Assembly: GCA_038363925.1 (NCBI GenBank)
Contig: JAQQWL010000006.1
Location: 4,196,501 to 4,260,500 of the forward strand
Direction: 5' to 3'
DNA length: 64,000 bases
From: Apiospora phragmitis
Taxonomy: Eukaryota; Ascomycota; Sordariomycetes; Amphisphaeriales; Apiosporaceae
The translations under genes were made by a program, and so were the position numbers. The notes beneath the pieces are model-generated. The model saw only the letters and a list, made by a program, of their open reading frames with translations. It made no database searches and had not been told where the DNA came from. Each line of letters opens with the position of its first letter. The first letter of the stretch is position 1. Below are positions 1 to 12,301 of the stretch, piece after piece.

Positions 1-573
1 TACGAATAAATTTTAGTCGTTTTTTAAGGGTTTTTAATTATAAAAGAAATTAATATATTAATTTTAACCTAGCGGTATATTTTTAATATATTTATTTTTA
101 TAGGCTTTAATTTAAAGACTATATTCGGGTATTTTTTTAAAATAATTTTTAACCTTTTTTTAATAAGCCGAAGATTCTTATATTTAAAACTTAAATTATA
201 TAATTATAATATAATTTATAAAAGATTAGTTATATTTTATTTATAAAATAAAGCTATAAAAAGTTATCGTTTATATATAATTTATAGTTATTATAAATTA
301 AAACAACTTATTTATTATTATAACGAGACCGTATATAAGGGATAAAAATGTTTTAAATTTAATTTAAGGCTATAATATTATTAGTTCACCTTTTAAGTAA
401 TGCTTTAAACCGCTAGTTATCTTAAAGATGGCCGTCTCGGTCTAGAAACCACTGGCTTTAAATGTCGGCCCTTTAAAAATAACTAGCGGCGAGAGGCTAC
501 CTTATTATAGCCTATATACTCTAGGGTACTAATTTATTCCCTTTTTTCGACGTCTTTTTTAAAGATTAAATAG
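1..573 (-). mobile_element. RIP-degraded pogo-type transposase, C-terminal half (left part of a split element)
   Basis: The minus strand translates, with many stops, into a protein that follows the pogo transposase of the element at 31128-33073 from just after its first catalytic Asp (matching KKDVEK.EWI, LLFYK-type and LKPTKMDMLKVYR-type segments) to the region of its in-frame stop. The N-terminal half and the terminus of the same element lie at 17035-17717. The Gypsy element 579-17029 separates them, and the 5-bp duplication CTAAT sits at 574-578 and 17030-17034. The element continues off the left edge of the window. C:G-to-T:A changes have destroyed the frame. Seen directly: the residue-by-residue match. 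Inferred: the original continuity. Confidence 0.8.
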
Positions 574-578
574 CTAAT

Positions 579-3102
579 TGTAACGAACGCTATCTAGGTT
601 CTAAAAGAAACCTAGTAAGACGTACTAGGGTTTATATTAATAATATAAAAGAGTATTTAAACGTGTAATAAAAGTCGCTTTTATTAATATAATAAGTAAT
701 AGCTGGTAAAAACGAAGGTAATTAAGGTACGTAGGTTTAGGGGTATTTATAATAGTTTTATTAAAGTTATTTATTTTATTAATAACGTATCCCACAAGCG
801 AATATCCTATATAAACGAATATCCCATTCTTTTATACCTTTTTTAATAAAATATAAATTAATTTTATTATAACGTATTTAAAATATTAAAATTAATCGGA
901 ATCCTTATTTCTAGATACTTCTATATTATTCTAATAAGTACGCGTATTATACCCGGGCTCGCGTAAATTCTATAGCGTTATAAGCATATCTTAAACGTTC
1001 TCGTACGACCACTTTTTTAACGCGATTCGTTTTATAACTATTTATTAACGTCCCTTTAAAACTATAAATCTTTTCTAGTTTATATACGAAGTAATACTTT
1101 ATCTTATAGCCGTTTCTTTTTCGTACGGCGGCGCCGGCTAAGCATCTTATTTACCTTTCGAAGTATCGCGTTCTTACCTTTTAAAAGAATAACTCGGTAT
1201 ATAATATACGTTATAACTTTTACGATCTAGTTAAAATTAGTTAAAATAAACGTCGAAAAGCTATTTTAATACCGTATAATATGGTTTCGAACGTATTCGG
1301 TTTAAGATTAGGCCTTAATCGGGTTATTTAAGGTTTTTAATTCTTAAAAAAAAATAGGCCGGAAAATATCCTAAAAGTATTAAAGTACGTAGCTTTATAT
1401 CTAACTATAAAATAATATATTCCGGATCGTACGGAATAAGTCCTATCTTTCGAAAGCCTCCTCGTATATTCGAAACGGTAAAAATCGCCTGGAACGCTTT
1501 TAAAAATATTAATAGGAAGTCCTCCTTTAAGATATAAGTAATATGCGCCCGTATAAAATATTTAATTTCTTTCCTATACGCCCTTTTTAATATACGAAAA
1601 CAGCCGACATTAAGAGGTTAAAACTTATATAACGAATAAGAAAGTATATAAAATATAATAATCGAATTCTTTTTATAATAAAGCTCGAAAGCTATCGAGT
1701 AGTAACTTTCGTAACCGTTTAGAACTAAGAGGCGATAATAACCCTTCGTATAAAACTTAGTATATTAATTAAAGTATCGAATTTAATCCTCGCCTCTTTT
1801 ATTCGTAGTCCAGGTATTTTTAATAATTACGATTACCTAATCCTTCGGTAATAAACTGTTTTTATACTAAGAAGAAAAGTGCGTTTTCCTAGCAAAAATA
1901 ATATACGGAAGGATAGCATAACCGTGTAATCCGACACCCTAAATAACTATAACCTATTCCCGGTTCCTTTACTATATTACCCTAGGCCTTCCGCGTCGAT
2001 CGGAGGTGGTTACGACTATTTCGAACGAGATTTAGCCTATAAAAAAGCCGGTCTTATCGAAATTATAAATATCCTCCTTTTAAATCCCGTACTTATAAAT
2101 TATATTCCGTATAAAGGTAAACTACGCGCGATACGCGTCGGGATCTTTATAAAAGACTCTTTAATAATCGATTCTTCGGTTAAAACGCGTCCGGAGGTCT
2201 GGTTATTATCGTACAAAGTTAGAGGCCCAATTAATACCGACGCGTCCCGCGTCGCGTAAATTAAATAGTCGATTCGCTATATCTTTTATACTACTTAGCT
2301 AGGGAAAAAACGATCGCGTATTTAAATTAATAATATATTAAATAATTATATCTTTTTTAAAATTTAAAAGCTTTCGAGAATTCGTAAATATTTCGTATTA
2401 TATAAGTTAATTATTTCGTTTACGCTATAAAGTTTTCGATAAAATATAATAAATTAATGCAGCTTTTTATACGCTTAAAGTTAAATCTTTTTAAAACGCT
2501 TAAAACGCTAAAATTATATTACTCTTTTTTTAAAGTTATAATATTTTTAGACGTAAAAAAATATAAAAAAAGGTTAAAGCTATAAAGAAATTTATAAAAG
2601 TGGGATATTCGCTTATATAGGATATTCGCTTATAGGATACGTTAGGTTAAGATTAGTACTTAAATTAATTACTAAAATAAAAAGTATCTATATAAAATAT
2701 ATAGGGGAGATATTTATTATTATATATTTAATCCCTTTTTTATTAATTTATTACTACTTAGTAATCTCTTTTAAACGTACTCGGTATTATTTAATAATCG
2801 CTCTTAATTATGCTTTATATTATTTAATAATCGCTTTTAATTACGTTTTATGCTACTTAATAATCTCGCTTAAGCGTTTATCGTGCCATATGATTTATTA
2901 TTAATCGCCGTTATTTTATAAGCGCGTTCGCTTTATTACCAGGCGTAATAATAGCGTTACTCGTTATTAAAAAAAGTCTAGTTTCGTATTTATATAGCTA
3001 GCGGTACGGTCCGTAGTTATAATATTATAGCCCGTTCGGGGTATAATAGTTCTATGCCGGTAGTAGAGTTTTTTAGCCGTATAATTAAGTCGGGCTATAA
3101 TA
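579..3102 (-). repeat. Left LTR of the outer Gypsy element, interrupted by a Fot1-like transposon
   Basis: Segments 579-784 and 2645-3102 align in order with 16365-16573 and the rest of 16365-17029. The LTR begins TGTAACGAAC and ends ATAATA (probably CA before RIP). Base 785 begins the Fot1-like element, which duplicated a TA. Without the insertion the LTR is 664 bp. The right LTR starts TATAACGAAC, a RIP-type change of the same end. Confidence 0.87.
785..2642 (-). mobile_element. Fot1/pogo-like DNA transposon, copy 1 (1,858 bp, RIP-degraded)
   Basis: Terminal inverted repeats start ACGTATCC and hold a doubled AAGCGAATATCC-type motif. The element is flanked by TA, the standard target of the Tc1/mariner-pogo superfamily. 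The minus strand decodes into a DDE_1 transposase with stops: a VGINWASNF-type segment of the CENP-B-type DNA-binding region near 2230, and a DIYNFDKTGFF segment near 2040-2075, which is the family's DETGF catalytic motif with GAG changed to AAG. Length and termini fit the Fot1 group (about 1.9 kb). No intact frame remains. It lies inside the left LTR of the outer Gypsy element. Confidence 0.9.
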
Positions 3103-5430
3103 TTATTCTCCTTTTTTTAATTATTTTATTTTTAAAGTATTAACTTTATAAATATTTTAACCGTCCGTTTATTATAGTTTATAATAAGTTCTTCCTTCCT
3201 TATCGCTTTCGTTATAATATATGCTTATTATAGATAGTCGCGTCGAAAAATTTCGAATTAAGCCTAATTATTCTTTTATCGTTTATCGTACGGATCTCGT
3301 CGAAGCCTTTTCTAAATTTAGTTTCGAAGTTATACCTTATAGTCGTTATTTTATAAAGGGGTAGTTTTATATAATAATAGAAGGTGTTAATAAGTATAAG
3401 GAGTATACTCGTGCTAGCTATGCGTATAATAGTACCGGGGTTTTACTATCTTTTTTGCGGCGTGTGCAGGACGAGCACGACCGCTTGTTTCGGGAAGACT
3501 CCGCCGTAGAGGCTCACTTTTTAGAGCTTTAGCGTTAAATTAACGAGGCCGTTGCTCGCTTTATTCGTTTCCGTAAATAGAAAGAGATAGCTTATACCTA
3601 AGGGGTAAAGTTAATATAGCGTAGTTTACGTTCCTTAGACGAACTAAAAGAGTAGGAGCGTCGGGAGTTTAAAGCCGTTATAGCCGTTTAGGCTTACGGG
3701 GGTTTTAGTATTATCGATTAGAACGCGACCGACTTTTCTTTTAAGCCGATCCCTAAGGTTATTATTTAAACGCCCGCAGCTTTTCAATAATATTCGCTAA
3801 ATGTTTCCTAAGTTTTTAGGTATTATCCTTTAATAAATAGCTTTTTTATTAAACGAGGTATTAAAAGCTTCGTTTTTTCCTTTTTTTATTAATAATTCCG
3901 TTAATTTCGTACTCGTATTAATTTATTTTAACTTCTAGTTATATATTAATTAAGTTTTCCTCGGCCGCTGGCTTAAATAATAAAATATGAAATATAAGGT
4001 GTATCCGTATTATTTTAAGTAGTAATAATTAGTAATTAGTTTTTAAAATAATTTTTACGATTTTAAATAGTCTTATTTTTTTAAAGTTTAATTTATTACT
4101 TAATCGTTTCGTTTTAATATTTTATTATAAAAGGTAAACTTTTTCTCTTTTTTTAAAGATTAATCCTTTTAATCTTATTTAATCGGCGTATCTTTTTATT
4201 CGTTATTAAAGGAAGGTGAGGTCTTATTATAATATAATTTAAAGTTCTTTTAATTTTTCGATTTATATAGTCGCGATTAGTGCTAGCTCTCCTTTTAAGG
4301 GTTTTTTAATAACTTCCGGGTCGTACCCGTAGTTTATTTAAAATAATAAGATACGTATAGCTTCATTATTTACGTTATTATAAACGAATTAAGCTATAAG
4401 TAATAATTATACTTAATTATTTTATTTATAATTAACGTAGTAGCGTAAGTATTATTTTAAGATTTAGTTTATCTGCTCGGTTTATTTATCTGTTTAAAGG
4501 TGGTAAGCCGTAAATAGTTTATATTTAACTCTAAATTACGCTATAAATAACTTCTAAAATTTAGCGGTAAATAGTTTATCTCTATTAGAAATAATTATTT
4601 CGGGCAGCCCGTATTAATTAACGATTATTTAAAGGAACGTATATATTAGGTTATTAATATCGTTAAATTCTTTATACGGTAAAAAATAAGTGTACTTCGT
4701 GAGTTTATTTATAATTATTAGGATATTATCGTAATCGACCTTGGTTAGGGGTTTTTTTAATAAAGGTAGCTTAATAACGAAATTAAGTGCAATAGTTTTT
4801 TATACTTTATTTAGTGGTAGGATTAGTTGTAGCTCTCTGTATAGCCGGTGTCGGGTAGCTTTTATTTTATTATAGAGGTTGTACTTATTGATTACTTTAA
4901 CCACGATTAGTTTAAGGTTTCTATAATCGAATTATTTAATAATCCTTTTCCAGGTTTTAAATATTCTTTAATATCTATGTACGGGGTACTCGTAAAATTC
5001 TTAAATAAAGTCTTCGCGGTACTATTTAAGGATATAGATCTTATTTCGGTAAAAGGCGAGACCGTCGCGGTCTTCGAGGTAATCCCTAAAATAGTTCGCG
5101 GGGTTAAAGGTTTAATTAAATTATCGGAACTTAGTAACCTAATCGTCGTTATATTAAACATAGTTTGTAACGTTTAATTATTTTAACGGTATAAGGTTAC
5201 CGTCCTGGTCGTAAATAAAGATGGTCCGCGTTTCGGGCGGGACTTCTTCCTAATAATCCGGTCGTCGGCTCAATACGTCGGCGCGGCCGTTTTCGCTACC
5301 CTTTTAATAAATAATAATAAAGTTAAATCCTAATAAGAATTTAAACCATTATACTTATTATTTATTTAATTCCTTTATAATAATAAACGTTATAAAGTTT
5401 TTATAATCGGTATAAACCTTGACCGGCTTT
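3103..5430 (-). pseudogene. Outer Gypsy pol remnant: end of RNase H, linker and integrase
   Basis: Minus-strand translation gives recognisable but stop-ridden pol. Around 5160-5430 lies the RNase H tail (VYTD.KN followed by a GSENGRADVLSRRPDY block). At about 4650-4830 lies the start of the integrase core (KTIALNFVIKLP, then INKLTKYTYFL). The frame is cut at 5430/5431 by the inner Gypsy, and upstream pol resumes at 12302. An 84-codon minus-strand open stretch at 4907-5161 is part of this remnant, not a separate gene. Confidence 0.75.
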
Positions 5431-5435
5431 ATTAT

Positions 5436-5603
5436 TGTGAAAGTGTATCGATCCCTAGGTATTGGTAGTATGCAGGTGTGATAGAATAAAATTAACGCTT
5501 GTCCCGTATGTATTCTCTACGGGAATGTGGGATACTATAAAGAAACTAGAAGAAGAGGGGCCGGGAGCTATAGGACGCACGGATACTTCTCTATCCTATT
5601 ATA
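5436..5603 (-). repeat. LTR of inner Gypsy (left copy)
   Basis: This 168-bp stretch begins TGTGAAAGTG and ends CCTATTATA. It is the near-identical direct partner of 12127-12296. Differences between the two copies are mostly C/T or G/A, consistent with RIP after insertion. Confidence 0.88.
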
Positions 5604-8600
5604 ATTATCCCCCCTTTATTTAATAGTCCTTGCTATATTTCTAGCGTAAGATCTTTAAGTGGTAGAAACGAATGTGTCCCGTAATTTTCGCGAGGTGCCC
5701 TAGTAAGGGGTAGTAAGGGTGTGGGGTAAGTAAAAGTGAGGGGATTACGTATTATATTATTAACGCGTTAGCGAATATTCCTAAGTAAATATATAAATAA
5801 TTATAATAAGCTCCTCGTAATTTTAAGATAGGGTTATTTTAAGATTTAATTAATTCTTTCTGCTTCGATTAATAATAATCCGTTATTTCGTATTACGATC
5901 TCGTCGTTTATTTATACATTTTTAAGTAAAAACTATTACGAATCTCTTTTTTTATATTATAATACCCGCCGCTTTTTAATATACCTAGTTATTTAATAGT
6001 TACGACGGCGGTATTTTACCTGTCGCGCCCGATTCGTTTTATTATTTTTACGTTTCGTTATAGGTTTCCGCATATAAACCTTTTATTAACGAGCGCTCTA
6101 AGTTTATTTACTTTTTTATTAACCCTTAATCCTTAGCCTGCGGCTAGTTTAATTTTAAGGTAAGCTATTGTAATAGTAATAAAACTTGCGAGGCTATAAG
6201 TTCGTTATATTAATTCGTTTTCGGGGCGCTTTAGCTGAGCTTTCCCGATAGGTTCTTAACGCGCTAGTTAGAGACTTTTAAGTCGTCGTTATCGTATTCT
6301 CGGGCTTAGTAAAGTATTTTTGGGAGGTTAACGACGATAATGCTTTTATTTTTTTTATCGAGCTCCGCCGCTGTGCGGGCAGTATTTTGTGCCGTCTCGT
6401 CGTTTCTTTTTGCCGCGTGGTAGAGGGTTATAAAGCCGAGTTCGGAATTTCTAGCTCGAAGAAATTTATTAAGGTAATAAAATTTTTATAATAAACTCTT
6501 AAATCCCGACCCCGTTTTATTAACGGTAGTATTACGAATAAATAAGCCTGATCGTTTACCGCTAAGAGTACGCCTCGCGAAAAAACGCCTTACGTAAACG
6601 TTTCGCCCTTTTCGGTATTAATACCGTAAATACTTTATACTCGTTAATTATAGGCTTATTCCGTTAATATTTCGTTAAATTATAAAAAAGGCCGACGCTT
6701 TCGAAACTATGGTCCTGTTACGCCTCCTTCGTTACGACCGCGGCTTTACTACTTAGAATATAGCCTTTAGTTTTATTAAAAAGCGAGCTTTCGTACTTCT
6801 CGCCTCCTTTTATAAGGATATCGCCGAAAACTGGGCTACTTATTTTAAAGACGAGTTAGGCCTTTTGGGCTTGGCGTTTTAAATAGTCGTACCGTTAAGT
6901 TTTCGTTCTGGTTTCCTTTCCGTGGTGAAATAGATTTCCCGGCGTAGTACGAACCCCGTGGCCGATTAGTAAGGCGTAGATTTTCTAGTTTTACTATTTG
7001 AATAAGTAGGTTCGAATCTTATCGGGGTCCGGCTTCGGCCTCTTTTCGGACTGATTAAATAAATAAATAATAAAGGTTTCGGGGCCAGTTCTGCCTTTAT
7101 AATAATAATTTACGAGACCTGCCTTTCCGTTTTATAGTTAATAATATAACCTGGTTCTTTTTTTTATATTAAGCTATTTTCGTAAGGGCGTTTATTAGGT
7201 TCTCGGCCGGTTTTTATTAGTTATATTCGGCAGGCTAACCTTTTTACTTTATTAAATAGTATTGTCGCCCTTCTTAACGCATCTTTTCCTTAACCTCTTT
7301 TACCTCCTACTCCTCGTCATCCTCTAGCTCCGGTATCGGTAAGGTATTAGAGGATGTTGCTTTCTATAGCTTTAATAGCTGGATAAAGAATATATCGTGG
7401 AGGCGGGAATACTTCTCCGGTAAGGCTAGCCGGTACGCTAACGTCCCGATACGCTCGAGAACTCGGAACGGATCGACGAACTTTGGGGCCAGTTTCTTGT
7501 TTTAGACCTTTAAGTTCTTAATAAAGAGCCCTACTATTTATCCGACTTTAAAAATAATTAGTTTATAATAAGAATTATAATATTTCGCTTAGGATTTTAT
7601 TATTCTTTTTTAATATTTTTTTATTCTTATTCGTAGGTTTTATAGTTTTAATAGCTTATTTTTAATTATTAATACCCCTTTCGTAAGAGAGTTATTCTCG
7701 ATAAATATACGAAAATCCGGCTAATAATTATATATAGCTTCGAATAGCGATAATTTTATTATTAAGTTTATTAAAAAATTAATAATATAAAATATTATAT
7801 ATAATAAATTCGGTTATAATTTAAAATATTCCGCTACGTAATATTTTAAATATATTTTAAAAACTTAATTTATTTTTTTAATTTAGCCGTTTATTTATAA
7901 ATAAAATACCGTTAAATATTTTAGTTTTATTTTATTTTTAAAATAAAGTTATAATTAAAAGTTATTAATAAAAATCGAGCCTTATCCGAAAAAAGCCCCT
8001 TTAGGCTACTAAATTAATACTCGATCTTCTCGTAAAATAGCTATACTAGCTTAGCGGTATTAATTATTTTCGATACGGGGAAGAAAAAGGATAGCTTATT
8101 ATATCGGTTTATTATTATAAAGATAGTATTAACGAACTGTTATTTATAAAAAGAGTTAGGCAAGTTTATAATAAAGTTTATATTATATTTTTCTCCTAAA
8201 CGGCTAGGCTAGGGTAACGAGGTAAGTTCACTGTACGGACAGTAATATTTCGCCTTAGAGCCGAAATATATAACGCAGGCTTCTATATATATAGCCACGT
8301 CTTTTCGTAAATCGGGTTAATAAAACTTTTTTTCGAAGAGTTTTATTATACGATCGCGCTCGAAATAGCCGTTAAAAAGGTTATCGTAGTATACTTATAA
8401 TAACTATGCTCGGAACGACGCTTACTCGGGGATATATATTCTTTTATTAAAGCATAGTAATTTATTTACTATTATCGCTTATTGGTATCTTAAGTCCGCC
8501 TCGGCCTTTAAGCCTCTCCGCCTTCGTTAATAAGCCTCGTCCTTTCCTTAGGCTTAGTTAATAAGGGTTTCTAAGTTAGGACCGATTTTCGACGATAACG

Positions 8601-11600
8601 GGTCTTCCCGCTGTACCGAATCTCTCGCCTTTTAACGGGTTATCGCTTAGGCTAAGATAATACGTTCAGGCGTTAATTTTACCCCGTATACTATTTAGGC
8701 TAGTATACGAAGCTTACCTTTTAAAGAGCTAATATTTATTATTAGCTTTCTTTTTAGAGTAGGTAATAGTATAAGATTATTACCCGTATTAGTAATATAA
8801 TTTAGCCGTTTCGACGGGCTATTAGCGGGGTTATTCTTACCCGGTTAATAAACGATTACGAAATCGAAAAGGGCTAAATATATATATTAACGTATTTAGT
8901 AATTATTTAATTTATTAATTTTTATAAAGCTTTATAAGTTTTAATACTTTAAAAATATTTCGATAATATACTTTACCCTTTTTAAATAATACTTTTAATA
9001 CTTAAAGTACGATATTATCGCGAATATCTCTTAATTTAATATATTATAATTAAGCTCCGCCCCGGAAAACTTCTTAAAATAGAAGGAAACCGGGTATTAA
9101 TAGCCTCCGGTACCTTTTTAAGAAAGGGTTCTAGCTATTACGAATTTAGAGGCGTTTATTTCTAGCCGTACCAGCTTCTCGGGGTCGAAATAGGTTAAGA
9201 GCGGCGCCGTTTAGAAGGCTTGCTTTAGGAGTATAAAAGCTGTTTTAATAAGGGTATTTAAGTAGAACGCTCTTACTTTTTATCCGGTTTCGCTTTTTTT
9301 AAGTAATTTTATTAGTAGGGTAACGATTTTAAAATATTTTTTTATAAAGCGCCGGTAAAAGTTATAAAACCTTAAAAAACTTAAAAATTATAAACGGACG
9401 TCGGCGCTAATTAGTTTTTAATTATATCGATTTTTAAAAGATTTATAAATACCCCCTCTATAGAGATACGATATTTTAAGAATTTTAAAAACTCTTAAAA
9501 AAATTAATATTTAAATAGTTTTATATATAGGTTAGTTTTTAAAAGTTTTTCGATTATTTATTATAAATATTTCGTATAAGTTTTTTTATTTAAGGAATAA
9601 ATTAAAATATTATCGATATATATTATATAATAAATATTTACTAAGTTCTTTAAATATTATAAAATATAATATTAAAAAGTAGCCGGGGTATTAATAAAGC
9701 TTATCGCTATTACTAAAAACTCGAAATAGCTATATCGGGTTCGAAACGCCGTTTTCCACTCGTCCCTACGCTTAATACGGATACGATAATACGTATCCTT
9801 AAGGTCGATTTTAAAAAAGATTATAGATTAAGAGACTCTATTTAATAGCTCCGAAATAAAGGGTAAAATATACCGGTTTTTAATAGTAACGCTATTTAAT
9901 CTTTTATAATTAATATAAAGGCGTAAAGTTCCGTCCTTTTTTAAAATAAAAAAGATTAGGGGCCCCGTTAAACTTCATAATTCTTAGATCTTCCCCTTTT
10001 TCTTTATTTTATTTAACCACTTTCGTAATATCTAAAGTTCGGAATATAATAAAGGGTAGATAGGTCGGTAAGGGGGGCTCCGTCCCGGGTTCGAGATTAA
10101 TAATATAACTAACTGCTCGGTCTAATAAGAGGATATCACATTTTTCGGTCTCGAAAAAGGTAGTTAAGTATTAAACATAGCTAGGGATAAAAGGTAGGGC
10201 CCCTTCCCTAGGCGTCTCTCCCTCCTTCTATACCTCTTTTCGCGGAGACATAATAGCATAACAGAAGGTATTACCTCTATAAGCGCGGTAGAAGAGGCGA
10301 GGGTTTATAAATTAAACTCTGGTTACGTTAATAAAAAACTATTAACGGTTCTCTCCCGCGTCGATAACTAGCTTCAGCTCTTATATAACTCCGTAAAATA
10401 ATAAGACCGGGGCACCTTTATAACGAAAATCCCGGTCGATAATAACGTAAAAGCGTCGGATCCGTTTTATAGCCCCTCGGAAATTAGTGAGATTAAACTT
10501 TACCTAATAAACGCCGTAAGTAGGGATATATAAATTATTAATAAAATTAATAAATACTGTTTATAAAAGGGCTTAAAATAACTTAATTTATAAAACGAAA
10601 GTATAATTAACTATATCTATTTTAAAGTACGTATCTAAATTAAAATAAATAAAGATTAATGCTATACGCGATAAAGGAGTAACGATTATAATAGGGGCTC
10701 GTAAGGTTTTAAATACCCTTATAAAGGGATCCCCACTCGAAAAGGGCACACCTCTATTTAAAACCTTCTCCCGTTTCCCGAAATTCGCTACACTAATACT
10801 TAACCCTTAACAGGATATTTATTAACGTAATATCCCTTCTTACTATACTAATAATAAGTAATATAATCTAAATTCGGGTAGCCCGCGGTATCGTTCCGTG
10901 CCGGTCCGGCCTACGCGTTCTTAAGGTAAAACGGTAAAGTAGATACGTCCTATTTCCCGTTATAATTCGGCGGGCTTTACCTCCTACGCTTAGAATCCCT
11001 AAGCTCCGGATTATCCGAACTAGCGTAGCTTCGCGGGCCCTTAGCGGGCGTTATTATCGTTCGGCCTTTCATATTCCTCTCTCTTATCGACTTTAGTAAA
11101 ATCTCCTACCTTTTTTTTACTAAATCGATTATATTATTCCGTCGTTCCGAAATATTATCGTAATAATTTATAATATCGTAACGTAAAGGCTAAAAGAGCT
11201 TGCCGAAAAAATAATGTGCACGTTCCCGGTCGGAGCGCGGGCGGACCTAGCTCTTTAAAGAGGCTAGATACTTATAAAACTACCGCGGATCTTAGTTTAA
11301 AAGTTAGTACGCCTCTTTTAATTAAGAACTAATTATAGCGGCCTCGTTAATAAGGCTCCGAATAACCGCCCGCGTTTATTTTAAAAAGGTTATTTAATAA
11401 TATCTTAATTATTTCGATTTATACTTAAAAGCGTATTACTTTTTTAAACGAAATTACTATTTTACTTTTTAAATTATTTAATTATATACGTATAAAATCT
11501 TAACGTAGGTATTATGGTAACGTTTTAAGGTAGCTTCGTAAATTATTCGTAACTTTTTAACCTAGCTTTCCTACCGTGCCCTAATAAAAATTAAATTAAA

Positions 11601-12126
11601 TTAATTATATTAAAACTTAATCGATTTATTAAAATCTAGATCGAGATCGTTAACTAATAAGGTTCTATTAATATCGCTATTTAAAGATAAATTATTAATA
11701 AGGTCTAAGCTATGCCCCTTTAATTCCGAGGGGGTGTCGGCCTCGCCGCCCGACAGGTTTAAAAAAAATAAAGGGTTTTCTACGTCCCTATCTTTCTATT
11801 AAAAGGCTTATTTCTTAACCTTTTTAAGGCGTTTTTTAAATAACGACCGTTTAAGCCTTAATTAATCGAACTCTTTTTAAAAGCGTACTTTTAAAGGTAC
11901 GTCGTGGGGAGTATTAAGCCTAATAATGAATAAGGGATTACTAATAATATCCGTAGCTGCTCCTACCTCCTTTTCTTTTTTCTCTTTAAAAGGGGGATTC
12001 GTCGGTCCTTCGTCTTCGCCATCCTTAACGGTCGTATTTAGAGGATTAGGGGCTGCAAGAGTTCTCCCTTTTTTCTTCGAAATCGATATTACTAATAAGT
12101 AGGTCGTATTATAAAAGCGTTAGAAT

Positions 12127-12296
12127 TATAAAAGTATATCGATCCCTAAGTATTAACAGTATATAGGTGTAATAAAATAAAGCTAACGCTTATCCCGTAT
12201 ATATTCTCTACGGGAATATGGGATATTATAAGGAAACTAGAAGGAGAGGGGCCCGGGAGCTATAGGACGCACGGATGCTTCCTCTATCCTGTTACA
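12127..12296 (-). repeat. LTR of inner Gypsy (right copy)
   Basis: This 170-bp stretch begins TATAAAAGTA and ends CCTGTTACA, keeping the CA end that RIP has erased in the left copy. The target duplication ATTAT follows at 12297-12301. Confidence 0.88.
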
Positions 12297-12301
12297 ATTA
12301 T

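Larger units (their letters stand above)
5436..12296 (-). mobile_element. Inner Ty3/Gypsy LTR retrotransposon (6,861 bp, RIP-degraded)
   Basis: LTRs of 168 bp (5436-5603) and 170 bp (12127-12296) are flanked by the target duplication ATTAT (5431-5435, 12297-12301). On the minus strand a polypurine tract containing AAAGGGGGG abuts the left LTR, which sets the orientation. Minus-strand translation shows the reverse transcriptase motif YIDNILIYS near 9597-9625 (YIDD before RIP) and an integrase core over about 7500-8260, with an INLPNSFYK-type start and a later SDK.RFL-type segment. No open frame survives. It sits in the RNase H of the outer element, so it is the younger insertion. Confidence 0.9.

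Noticed and set aside
4907..5177. Opposed open frames of 84 (minus) and 66 (plus) codons inside the AT-rich block
   Set aside because: The minus frame is a fragment of the outer Gypsy pol remnant and the plus frame is its shadow; neither is a gene.
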